A DNA stretch of 26,510 nt from CAZWVR01 sp964637235. Its GTDB lineage: Bacteria; Bacteroidota; Bacteroidia; Bacteroidales; S143-33. Of the stretch, positions 8,051-15,949 are shown piece by piece (positions within the stretch are counted from its first letter, which is position 1; each line of letters begins with the position of its first letter). The position numbers were made by a program, and so were the translations under genes. The stretch covers positions 1 to 26,510 of the forward strand of contig CAZWVR010000025.1 in assembly GCA_964637235.1 (NCBI GenBank), written 5' to 3'. The notes under the pieces were generated by a model. It was not told the DNA's origin. It ran no database searches and was given only the letters and a program-made list of their open reading frames with translations.

Positions 8051-8077
8051 AAAAAAGGGGCTGCCAAGCAGCCCCTT
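8051..8077 (-). terminator. Rho-independent terminator of the SusC-SusD operon
   Basis: Read on the minus strand, a perfect 10-bp stem AAGGGGCTGC/GCAGCCCCTT with a 3-base loop (8055-8077) begins 7 bases beyond the SusD stop and runs into six T (A 8051-8056 on the + strand). The GC-rich stem and U tract make it one of the strongest terminators in the window, in keeping with a highly expressed operon. Confidence 0.92.
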
Positions 8078-8084
8078 ATTATAT

Positions 8085-9617
8085 TTAGTGAACGCCTTTA
8101 CGAACGTCCCACCACATTTGACGTCCCCAGAAGTCGTCTTTGATACCTAAACCGTCAACAGCTGCGTGATAGTTTGCTCCGTTGAGGTTCTTTTCATCAA
8201 CAGGATATGGATAACGGAATGGTTGACGATTATGTGTTCCATAAGGTGATAATGGTGCTTCTGGCAGAGGTGGGAAGTCTGTTCTCCTTTGTTCTGCCCA
8301 AACTTCTTGACCTTGCTTAAATAAAGCAATCCATTTTTGGATATAAATTTTAGCTAAATGATCATCATAAGTAGGACCAGCAGGACCTTGAGACATATGG
8401 AATGCATAAGCGCTATCCCAAGCTACTTTCGGATTTGCTAAGTAAGCATCTATTAAAGTATCTGCAATACCATTTTCCTTCATAGAAGCACGTACACCTG
8501 CTTCATAATATGCTTTTGCATCGCCAGTGATAAGACCTCTTTGAGCAGCTTCTGCTAATATAAATTCAACTTCTGCATATCTCATAAGAGGAGTAAAGCC
8601 TGCTGGATCGTCTCTGAAACGAGCACCTATACGAGAAACGTTTGTATTAGTACCAGCTCCTTCAACTTGACCTACATAAATAGGATTACCCAAGCTGTCA
8701 TAGGCATAAGGTTTAGCATATACACCTATACGAGGATCATTGAAGCTTAACAATGTATCAATAATAGTTTTAGCCATACCGTGGTCATCACGATTTCTTA
8801 CGTGTCTATTATAGTACCAAGGTTCATACCAAGGATTAGAGCCAGGCCACCAAATAAATGCATTATCATCATTGCTTTGCATAATAGGTAAATTGCCGCC
8901 GATTACTTCATTAAATATTTCACGTGCTTTGTTTTCATCTACATAAGACATACGAATAGCAACGCGGAGCCTCAAAGAATTAGCAAATTTCTCCCATTTA
9001 CTTAAATCTCCATTGAAAAGAATATCACCTTCACCCAAAGGTCCACCAGCGGGATTTGCAAGTAAATTTGATGCAGTCTTTAGCATGTCATTTATGGCGT
9101 AATAAATGGTATCTTGCGTATCATATTTAGGATTAGTATTTGGGTGGTTAGGATCGTCACCTTTCAGTGCTTCGCGGAAAGGAATTACTTCCCACTGGTC
9201 TGTTGCCATTTGCCATAACATGGCAGAGAGTACCATTGCAGCGGCTTTCAAGTGTTGTTCATTACGGTCATTATCACCGTCGTTTGCTTTTTTAATTATA
9301 GTTTGCAGATTGTATAGATATCTATAATAATCTCTCCATGCAGCATTTACAGTACTTTCGCGATATACATAGTGTGCTTCATCTGTATATTGAATTTTTG
9401 TAACTTGACCAGCATAGCTAAGAAAGTTATTCATTCCCTGCCAGTCATTAAAGAAACTACGTCCAATACCTTGAATTACATAGCCCAAGATATTTGTTGC
9501 AGGAACATCAGAGGGATTGTTAGGATTAGTATTTAATTCCTCCCAGTGCTTTGTACAAGAACTAAAGGTGAATATTCCTGCAAGCAATATTAAAGTTAAA
9601 AACTTTACTTTTCTCAT
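8085..9617 (-). CDS. SusD/RagB-family nutrient-binding outer-membrane lipoprotein
   Basis: The surface lipoprotein lid that captures a ligand and hands it to its SusC-type partner encoded just upstream. The 510 residues begin with a lipoprotein signal, FTFSSC, giving lipidated Cys21, followed by TKHWEELNTNPNNPSD, typical of the SusD-like_2 subgroup. Helical TPR-like segments follow (for example AAAMVLSAMLWQMATDQWEV and FAEVEFILAEAAQRG-like helices in the second half), and the C-terminus has the Trp/Tyr-rich loops usual in this family. The gap to SusC is 63 bases and contains a hairpin. No glycoside hydrolase, sulfatase, peptidase or sensor/regulator is adjacent, so the substrate cannot be read from context; SusD-like_2 pairs without enzymes may serve peptide or other oligomer uptake. 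Confidence 0.93.
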   Translation of the reverse strand: MRKVKFLTLILLAGIFTFSSCTKHWEELNTNPNNPSDVPATNILGYVIQGIGRSFFNDWQGMNNFLSYAGQVTKIQYTDEAHYVYRESTVNAAWRDYYRYLYNLQTIIKKANDGDNDRNEQHLKAAAMVLSAMLWQMATDQWEVIPFREALKGDDPNHPNTNPKYDTQDTIYYAINDMLKTASNLLANPAGGPLGEGDILFNGDLSKWEKFANSLRLRVAIRMSYVDENKAREIFNEVIGGNLPIMQSNDDNAFIWWPGSNPWYEPWYYNRHVRNRDDHGMAKTIIDTLLSFNDPRIGVYAKPYAYDSLGNPIYVGQVEGAGTNTNVSRIGARFRDDPAGFTPLMRYAEVEFILAEAAQRGLITGDAKAYYEAGVRASMKENGIADTLIDAYLANPKVAWDSAYAFHMSQGPAGPTYDDHLAKIYIQKWIALFKQGQEVWAEQRRTDFPPLPEAPLSPYGTHNRQPFRYPYPVDEKNLNGANYHAAVDGLGIKDDFWGRQMWWDVRKGVH

Positions 9618-9648
9618 ATTTTAATTTTTTTTGTTTTTTTATTTTAAA

Positions 9649-9667
9649 GGCAGGCAGTGAGCCTGCC
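9649..9667 (-). other. Intercistronic hairpin between SusC and SusD genes
   Basis: A perfect 7-bp GC-rich stem, GGCAGGC (9649-9655) and GCCTGCC (9661-9667), with a 5-base loop lies in the 63-base gap. On the minus strand only three T follow, interrupted by A, so full termination is unlikely. A partial attenuator or an RNA-stabilising 3' hairpin for the SusC message, setting the SusC:SusD ratio, is the likelier role. The role is inference; the stem is plain. Confidence 0.6.
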
Positions 9668-9680
9668 GTAGTTTATAATG

Positions 9681-12600
9681 TTAGAATTTTACTGTAAGTT
9701 TGAATCCAACACTTCTTGTAGCTGGTATTTGATATTGTTCAATTCCTACTCCTGATAGAGTTGTACCAAAACCTGTTTCTGGGTCTATATGAGCTCTATT
9801 AGATTTATCTGTGTAAAGTAAAGCAAGATTACGTCCTATCAATGAAAAGTCCACACCTTGAACAAATCCCAATTTATTTGTGATAGTTTTCGGTAATGAA
9901 TAAGTTAATGCAACTTCACGCAGTTTTACATAATCAGCTTTTATCATAGAAGGCTCATTATAGTTCCAATAACCCTCAAAGTAATTTTGTGCTGAAACAG
10001 TATCTGTATTAGCCACAGGAGAAGAAACTGTATCAACAGTACCGTCTCCATTTGGTTTAAGATATATTATATGGATATTGCCATTTTCATCAGTTTCGTA
10101 GTCACCATATACACACTGTTGGTCAGAGAGTACATCACGACCTACAACTAAACCATTAGCACGAATATCTCCTTCTGCTGTATATTTAAGGATACCAGCA
10201 TAAGCACCAAACCAATCAGTTACACTGAATAATTTTCCACCAAAGCGAGCGTCAACTAATACAGAGAGAGAAACTTGATTGAATAGTCTGAAAGTATTGC
10301 GAATACCGCCTGTCCAATCAGGAACTACAGAACCAAGGATAATTGGGTCTGGTGTTGCTACTGGCATTCCTGTATTTGGATTGATTATAATTCTACCTTG
10401 TTTATCGCGCAAATAACCTATACCATTAAATACTCCGAATTCTTGTCCTGGACGAGCTTCTACTGTCATTCCTTTCCAAGTTCTACTGAGCTGATAAGAC
10501 TCTAAATTTCCATATAATTTGTTAACCATATTTTTGTCCTTAGACCAGTTGATGTCCATTCTCCAATCAAAAGCTTTTGTATGAACAAAGTTGAAGTTAG
10601 CAACTAATTCTATACCTTTGTTTTCAATTTCGCCAGCGTTAATAGTTTGCTGAGTAAATCCGGAAGAAGGAGCGATGTCTATTGTCATTATTTGATCGCG
10701 AGATTTCATATCATATAATGTCAGATCGAAACCAAAACGATTGTTTAAAAATCTCATTTCAAGACCTGCTTCAATAGAAGTTGTCATTTCTGGCATTAAG
10801 CCTACTGGAGGTAATGTAGTTGTATATCTGAATAGTGGTATGCCATTATATGGAGTTAAGGAAGTATAAGTACCCGTTAGCATATATGGATCAGTATCAT
10901 TACCTACTTGTGCCCAGCTTGCACGAATCTTACCAAATGATAAGAAATTAGATTCAATACCAAGAGCATCTGTGAATATAAAGCTGAAGCCAACTGATGG
11001 ATAGTTATAAGCCCAATGTTCTTTTGGTAATGTAGATGACCAATCTCTACGGAATGTGGTATTTAAGAATAACCAGCTCTTATAAGAGAAGTTCAAAGAA
11101 CTAAATAAACTGTTTGTTTCTTTATGAGATTGATAGTCTGTTGCAGAAGGTGTACCACTTACATTTGACATATTATATAAGTTATCAGCAACTAATTCAG
11201 GTGCTTCTACTCCAACATAAGAATAATTATGTCTCATATAATTTGCACCGAAAAATCCATCAATAGCAAAGTCTCCAAATGATTTATTGAAGTTCAAGAA
11301 CAAATCGCCGTTAAATTCATTATTTACACGAGTATTTTTCCAATAGTGTCCCCTAGGATAATCCATTGATTTTATAGCTTCACGGTGCGAACGAGTTTCT
11401 GTAAAGTAGTCGTTACCAAGACGAAGCATTATATTCAACCAATCTGTAATATCATATTTGAAAGTTAAATTACCAAATACTCTATCACGTGTTCTATTTG
11501 TTGTGTTCTTATATACAGTCCAATAAGGATTGTTATGATAGCTATGGTTCCAGTTATAAGGATTACCGTATGGGTCAAATTCATTCCAGTGTTCGCGCAA
11601 TGAAGCCATATTTATTTGGCGACCAAACCAAGAACCAATAGATTGCATTACGTTATTTACGTCATAACCACCACCTGGTAGATTATCGCTATGATTATTT
11701 ACATAAGTTAGATTTGCGGTAGCTGTCAGGCGACTGGAAAGTTTAAGATTACCTGCAAAATTAACAGAATATCTTGTTAAATCTGTATTTGGTATTGTTC
11801 CTTTAACTTTTAATTGAGATACACTGAAACGAGCATTTGCATTTTGATTGCCACCGCTAACTTCTACACTATTATCTAAGGTAATTCCTGTTTGGAAGAA
11901 GCTTGAAACATTGTCTGGGTGAGAGACCCAAGGTGTTGGATGATAAAATACTTTTGCTACTGTACTGTCTGGATTGTAATGCATACTGTCTATTGGGCTG
12001 TCAAATTGAGGGATATTAAAACCTTGGTCTAATCTTGGTCCCCAAGATTCGTCCATGCCGTCCCAAGTTCCACCCCAATTACCATCTACGTATGAGAAAC
12101 CTGCCCCATAACCAAGTGAAGCTAAAAATTCTCCCCATGAACCTTCTGGCCATTGATTATATACAAATTGTTCATAACTAATTTGTGAAGGTACATCACC
12201 AACGTCTATTCCATAAGCCAGCCAAAAATCTCTATATCCTTTTTTCCACATATATTCACTTCCCAAATATCCTTGTCCATATTTGTTTTGATAATAAGGT
12301 AAGATATAAACTTGATCAAAAGTAACGCCAGAGGAAACTTTTACACCGATACCTTTTTTCTTAGCAGCTTTTTTTGTGGTAATAAGGATAACTCCATTAG
12401 CACCACGGCTACCATACAGAGCAGTAGCATTAGCACCTTTCAGGACAGATATTGATTCTATGTTTTCAGGGTCAATATCCATAAGTGCATTACCGAAGTC
12501 AGCGCCACCCCATTGGGATACACTAGTTGAATAATTACTGATGGGAGTACCATCAACTACGAAAAGCGGTTGATTGTAGTTGAAAGAGTTATTACCACGA

Positions 12601-13094
12601 ATGACAATACGTGCGGAAGCACCTACTGCACCAGAAGCTTGGGTAATTTGTACACCTGCAATTTTACCGGTTAGTGAACTTACAACGTTTTCAGTTTTTA
12701 CTTTTGCTAAGTCATCACCGCCAATATCTTGAACAGCATAACCAAGAGCTTTCTTTTCGCGAGATATACCCAAAGCAGTAACAACGACTTCGTCCAGAGC
12801 AACATCACCTGGTTGCAATGCAACATCAACAGTTGAACCAGTGATTTCTACTTCTGCTGTTTGATAACCAATAGCAGATACTTCTAATGTCGTTGCACCT
12901 TCTGGTACTTCAATAGTATATTTTCCATCTAAATCAGTCATGGTTGCAACCGTAGTCCCCTTTACTTGTACAGTTGCTCCGGGGATGGTTGAACCATCTT
13001 CGGCACTGGTAACAGTACCGGACACAGTTTTTTGTGCAAATACCTGCATTCCTAATAGTGATAAGAATGCAAGGATAAACATCAATTTTCTCAT
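9681..13094 (-). CDS. SusC/RagA-family TonB-linked outer-membrane transporter
   Basis: A 1137-residue TonB-dependent importer that works with the SusD lipoprotein encoded downstream. Signal peptide with cleavage after VFA (residue 20), then a carboxypeptidase-regulatory-like domain (QKTVSGTVTS to about 95, with DGKYTIEVP and SAIGY), a TonB-box region DEVVVTALG (101-109) followed by SREKKALGYAVQ, the plug domain (about 125-240) with IVIRGNNSF, PLFVVDGTPI, IESISVLKGANATALYGSRG and GVILITTKK, and a barrel ending in FKLTVKF with terminal Phe. Size and order are standard for the family. Base composition of this gene and SusD is visibly less AT-rich than that of most neighbours, as expected of abundant envelope proteins. 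The divergent aminotransferase gene lies 231 bases upstream. No SusR, anti-sigma/sigma pair or hybrid two-component regulator is nearby. Confidence 0.96.
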   Translation of the reverse strand: MRKLMFILAFLSLLGMQVFAQKTVSGTVTSAEDGSTIPGATVQVKGTTVATMTDLDGKYTIEVPEGATTLEVSAIGYQTAEVEITGSTVDVALQPGDVALDEVVVTALGISREKKALGYAVQDIGGDDLAKVKTENVVSSLTGKIAGVQITQASGAVGASARIVIRGNNSFNYNQPLFVVDGTPISNYSTSVSQWGGADFGNALMDIDPENIESISVLKGANATALYGSRGANGVILITTKKAAKKKGIGVKVSSGVTFDQVYILPYYQNKYGQGYLGSEYMWKKGYRDFWLAYGIDVGDVPSQISYEQFVYNQWPEGSWGEFLASLGYGAGFSYVDGNWGGTWDGMDESWGPRLDQGFNIPQFDSPIDSMHYNPDSTVAKVFYHPTPWVSHPDNVSSFFQTGITLDNSVEVSGGNQNANARFSVSQLKVKGTIPNTDLTRYSVNFAGNLKLSSRLTATANLTYVNNHSDNLPGGGYDVNNVMQSIGSWFGRQINMASLREHWNEFDPYGNPYNWNHSYHNNPYWTVYKNTTNRTRDRVFGNLTFKYDITDWLNIMLRLGNDYFTETRSHREAIKSMDYPRGHYWKNTRVNNEFNGDLFLNFNKSFGDFAIDGFFGANYMRHNYSYVGVEAPELVADNLYNMSNVSGTPSATDYQSHKETNSLFSSLNFSYKSWLFLNTTFRRDWSSTLPKEHWAYNYPSVGFSFIFTDALGIESNFLSFGKIRASWAQVGNDTDPYMLTGTYTSLTPYNGIPLFRYTTTLPPVGLMPEMTTSIEAGLEMRFLNNRFGFDLTLYDMKSRDQIMTIDIAPSSGFTQQTINAGEIENKGIELVANFNFVHTKAFDWRMDINWSKDKNMVNKLYGNLESYQLSRTWKGMTVEARPGQEFGVFNGIGYLRDKQGRIIINPNTGMPVATPDPIILGSVVPDWTGGIRNTFRLFNQVSLSVLVDARFGGKLFSVTDWFGAYAGILKYTAEGDIRANGLVVGRDVLSDQQCVYGDYETDENGNIHIIYLKPNGDGTVDTVSSPVANTDTVSAQNYFEGYWNYNEPSMIKADYVKLREVALTYSLPKTITNKLGFVQGVDFSLIGRNLALLYTDKSNRAHIDPETGFGTTLSGVGIEQYQIPATRSVGFKLTVKF

Positions 13095-13325
13095 ACACCT
13101 AAGGTTTTTAAGTTTTACAAAATAAAAAGATTTAAAGCATATACTTTAAACCATTTCCAAAAGTAAAAATCCTTTTTGAAAAATCCAAATTTTGTTTATA
13201 ATATCCTGAGTTTAAATGAAATTCATAAAACAGAATTTATTACAGAATTATATAAAATAAGTAGATATATTTTTCTCTGTTTTTTCAAAAAATTATTTTT
13301 GAATTTTAGTTCTAAAAAAGTAAAA

Positions 13326-14435
13326 ATGAAAATTCCTTTTGTTGATTTACAGAGGCAATATTTATCCATAAAAGAAGAAGTCAATGAAGCAATTAGCTTT
13401 GTATTGAATAGTAGTTCTTTTGTTGGTGGGCGTTATTTAGCAGAATTTGAAAGAAATTTTTCAAAGGAATATGGTTTTAAATATTTCTTTGGTGTTGGCA
13501 ATGGAACAGATGCCTTATTTATAGCGTTAAAAGCGCTGGGTATAGGTTTTGGGGATGAAGTTATAACAGTTTGTAATACATGGATATCTTCGGCTGAAAC
13601 TATTACTTTAACAGGGGCAAAACCAGTTTTTGTGGATATTGAACGAGAATACTATAATGTCAATCCTGCTCTTATAGAAGGAAAAATAACCGAGCGAACC
13701 AAAGCAATTATTGTTGTACATTTATACGGTCAAGCTGCTGATATTATCAAGATAAAGCAAATTGCCCATAAATATAATTTGTATTTGATAGAAGATTGTG
13801 CGCAGGCACATTTTGCAAAATTTAATAATATTTATGTGGGTAAATTTGGCGATGTAGCTGCTTTTAGTTTTTATCCAAGCAAAAATTTGGGTGCTTATGG
13901 TGATGGAGGTGGTATTGGTACAGATAATGAGGAATTATATTATAAAATGAAAATGTTTGCTAATCATGGTTCATTAACTAAATACGAGCATTTAATAGAA
14001 GGATTTAATAGTCGTTTGGACGATATTCAGGCTGCTGTACTTAATGTTAAACTTAGATATATTCACGAATGGAATGAACTTAGAAGGAAGCATGCAAAGT
14101 TATATGGTAAATTACTTGCTAATATCCCGGAAGTTGAGCTTCCTAAGATACGTCCTAATGCAGAGCATGTTTTTCATATATATACAATAAGAGCCCAGAG
14201 GCGTGATCAGTTATACCTTTTTTTAAAACAGAATGGAATTGGTGTATCTATACACTATCCGAAAATATTACCTTTGCAGCCTGCTTATGAGTATTTAAAA
14301 CATAAACCTCAGGATTTTCCTGTGGGATATGAATATCAGGGGAAAATACTTTCTTTACCTATGTATCCTGAATTAAAGGAGGAGGAGATTGAATTTATAG
14401 CTAATAAAATTAGACAGTTTTATGGATATAAATAG
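13326..14435 (+). CDS. DegT/DnrJ/EryC1/StrS-family PLP-dependent sugar aminotransferase
   Basis: Transfers an amino group to a keto-sugar nucleotide in building amino sugars for surface polysaccharides. 369 residues from the ATG chosen here: the N-terminus MKIPFVDLQRQYLSIKEE is the family's usual one. A longer frame back to a TTG at 13176 would add 50 residues of low-complexity, Phe-rich sequence unlike the family. Motifs: GNGTDAL (cofactor phosphate region), EDCAQAH (about 157-163), and FYPSKNLGAYGDGG with the Schiff-base lysine K186; near the C-terminus IHYPKILPLQPAY. The opening resembles the FdtB/QdtB-type 3-aminotransferases of dTDP-sugars, but the substrate cannot be fixed and no ketoisomerase or acyltransferase partner adjoins it. 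It is a single gene divergent from SusC, ending at a two-sided hairpin. Confidence 0.92.
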   Translation: MKIPFVDLQRQYLSIKEEVNEAISFVLNSSSFVGGRYLAEFERNFSKEYGFKYFFGVGNGTDALFIALKALGIGFGDEVITVCNTWISSAETITLTGAKPVFVDIEREYYNVNPALIEGKITERTKAIIVVHLYGQAADIIKIKQIAHKYNLYLIEDCAQAHFAKFNNIYVGKFGDVAAFSFYPSKNLGAYGDGGGIGTDNEELYYKMKMFANHGSLTKYEHLIEGFNSRLDDIQAAVLNVKLRYIHEWNELRRKHAKLYGKLLANIPEVELPKIRPNAEHVFHIYTIRAQRRDQLYLFLKQNGIGVSIHYPKILPLQPAYEYLKHKPQDFPVGYEYQGKILSLPMYPELKEEEIEFIANKIRQFYGYK

Positions 14436-14438
14436 TAA

Positions 14439-14476
14439 AGGCTGCAAAAATCTATTAGTAATGATTTTAGCAGCCT
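14439..14476. terminator. Bidirectional hairpin between convergent genes
   Basis: An inverted repeat of 14 bases with one mismatch, AGGCTGCAAAAATC (14439-14452) against GATTTTAGCAGCCT (14463-14476), with a 10-base loop, begins 4 bases after the aminotransferase stop and ends 17 bases before the SlyD-like gene's stop. It lacks a long T tract on either side, but its place between two gene ends suggests it serves both transcripts. Confidence 0.6.
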
Positions 14477-14492
14477 GAAACCATTTTTAAAA

Positions 14493-14978
14493 TTAGTTAG
14501 AATAACCAGAAGCTATTTCGCTATCAGTAGCATCTCTTATACTAATTATTTTCCCTACAAAGAAAAGATCTTGTCCAGCTAATGGATGATTGAAGTCCAT
14601 TTTTACATAATTATCTCCTACTTCTTTTATCTTTGCGTGAAATTCATTACCTTCTGGATCTTTCATTGGTATAATATTCCCTATTTTTAGAAGATCCTCT
14701 TTGGATATGTCCTGATTATTGAAAACTTCCATTGGGATATCTACCACAAGACTTTCGTCATAGGGACCATAAGCTTCTTCTGCGGAAAGTTTGAATTTAA
14801 ATTCTTCTCCTTCTTGTAGTCCTTCCAATTTTTTTTCAAACGAAGGGAGCATTAAGCCGATACCAAATACGAAGCTAAATGGGTTTTCTTCGTTTACAGT
14901 TTCAATGATTTGATTATCATAACCGTCTGTGCTAAGCTGGTATACAATAGATACCAATTTGTTTTTTTCAACCTTCAT
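14493..14978 (-). CDS. SlyD-like FKBP-type peptidyl-prolyl cis-trans isomerase
   Basis: Speeds proline cis-trans isomerisation during folding and probably acts as a chaperone through its inserted flap domain; no signal peptide, so cytoplasmic. 161 residues: FKBP core with the segment FGIGLMLPSFEKKLEGLQEG (38-57) and LSAEEAYGPYDESLV (64-78), the insert-in-flap domain from about 80 to 125, then the SlyD hallmark DFNHPLAGQDL (128-138). The His/Cys-rich metal-binding tail of enterobacterial SlyD is absent; the protein ends with a short acidic tail. A perfect TAnnTTTG box 26 bases upstream suggests transcription independent of the prenyltransferase gene, 104 bases away on the same strand. Confidence 0.92.
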   Translation of the reverse strand: MKVEKNKLVSIVYQLSTDGYDNQIIETVNEENPFSFVFGIGLMLPSFEKKLEGLQEGEEFKFKLSAEEAYGPYDESLVVDIPMEVFNNQDISKEDLLKIGNIIPMKDPEGNEFHAKIKEVGDNYVKMDFNHPLAGQDLFFVGKIISIRDATDSEIASGYSN

Positions 14979-15003
14979 AGTTAATGTTTTTGATTAAACT
15001 TTT

Positions 15004-15011
15004 CAAAGATA
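15004..15011 (-). promoter_or_regulatory. Putative -7 box of the SlyD-like gene
   Basis: On the minus strand the sequence TATCTTTG matches the Bacteroidota -7 consensus TAnnTTTG exactly. It ends 26 bases before the ATG at 14978, giving a leader of roughly 20 bases. No good TTTG -33 element is seen at the usual distance; GTTCC lies near there. Confidence 0.5.
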
Positions 15012-15082
15012 AGGTTTTTTATTTGGAACTAAAAAATAGGTTTAATTTATAGTAGATTTTAGAAAAAATATTTTGGGGCTGA

Positions 15083-15934
15083 TTATTTTAATAATTCCCA
15101 TATAGTAAAAGTGGCTAAAATTACACTTGCGTATCCATTTAAATTAAAGAAAGCGAAATTTACTTTTGACAGATCATTTGGTTTTACAATATAATGTTGG
15201 TATATCAATAGTATAATAAAAATGGAAGCGCCAATCCAATATATTATAGAAAATTTAGCTATTATTCCGATGATTATTAGAGTGATAGCAGATAAAAAAT
15301 GCAAAAAAGCTGAGAATTTAAGAGCGTTTTTTTTACCCATAAAAACAGGGATAGATTTTAGATTATGTTTTAAATCGAATTCATAATCTGATAGGGAGTA
15401 AATAATATCAAAGCCACTGACCCAGAAAAGCACTACTACTGAGAACAAAATCGGTATAAGGTCAAAGTGCGGAATTAGGGTTAAATAAGCGCCGATGGGA
15501 GCCAGAGAAAGCCCTAAGCCAAGTATTAAATGAGATAAGGGTGTAAAGCGTTTTGTATAGCTATAACCTAATATTATGGCTAATGCTACAAAAGATAAAT
15601 AAAATACTAACTTATTTATCAGTAGAGTACAGCATATAAAGAGCAGAGAGTTTATTATTACAAAAATGAGAGCATTTTTAGGACTTATTATACCTTGTGG
15701 GATATGCCTATTTGCTGTTCTTGGGTTTTTTGCATCAATATCTCTATCTAAGTATCTATTGAAAGCCATTGCAGCAGTTCTGGCGAATACCATACATAGC
15801 AATACATATATCAATATTTCCCAGTTTATTGTATTGTTTTTTGCTGCGAGGAAAAAGCCTATTAGGGCGAAAGGTAAGGCGAATACAGTATGGGAAAACT
15901 TTATAAATTTGAAGTATTCAATTATTTTTGCCAT
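15083..15934 (-). CDS. UbiA-family polyprenyltransferase, MqnP-like (menaquinone biosynthesis)
   Basis: An integral membrane prenyltransferase that attaches a polyprenyl chain to an aromatic acid. 283 residues, with eight or nine hydrophobic helices. The first Asp-rich motif is NRYLDRDIDAKNPRT (N59, D63, D67) and the second DIIYSLSDYEFD (D176, D183, D187), both needed for Mg-diphosphate binding. The wording AFNRYLDRDIDAKNPRT and GFDIIYSLSDYEFD is that of the group assigned to the futalosine menaquinone route (MqnP) rather than UbiA of ubiquinone or MenA. No other mqn gene is in the window, so the pathway assignment is inference. The gene starts 15 bases after recG ends and is the last of the six-gene minus-strand run. 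No clear terminator follows it. Confidence 0.88.
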   Translation of the reverse strand: MAKIIEYFKFIKFSHTVFALPFALIGFFLAAKNNTINWEILIYVLLCMVFARTAAMAFNRYLDRDIDAKNPRTANRHIPQGIISPKNALIFVIINSLLFICCTLLINKLVFYLSFVALAIILGYSYTKRFTPLSHLILGLGLSLAPIGAYLTLIPHFDLIPILFSVVVLFWVSGFDIIYSLSDYEFDLKHNLKSIPVFMGKKNALKFSAFLHFLSAITLIIIGIIAKFSIIYWIGASIFIILLIYQHYIVKPNDLSKVNFAFFNLNGYASVILATFTIWELLK

Positions 15935-15949
15935 AATACTATTTTTGTT

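Noticed and set aside
13176..13325. A 50-residue N-terminal extension of the sugar aminotransferase.
   Set aside because: It would begin at TTG and is a Phe/Lys/Asn-rich stretch with no family counterpart, while the internal ATG gives the exact family N-terminus.
13095..13325. A promoter for SusC in the divergent spacer (TTTTGG near 13157-13162 on the minus strand, then TATGCTTT).
   Set aside because: The -7 part matches TAnnTTTG poorly and the spacing is short, so I do not list it as a feature. I see no gene or structured RNA in this 231-base spacer.
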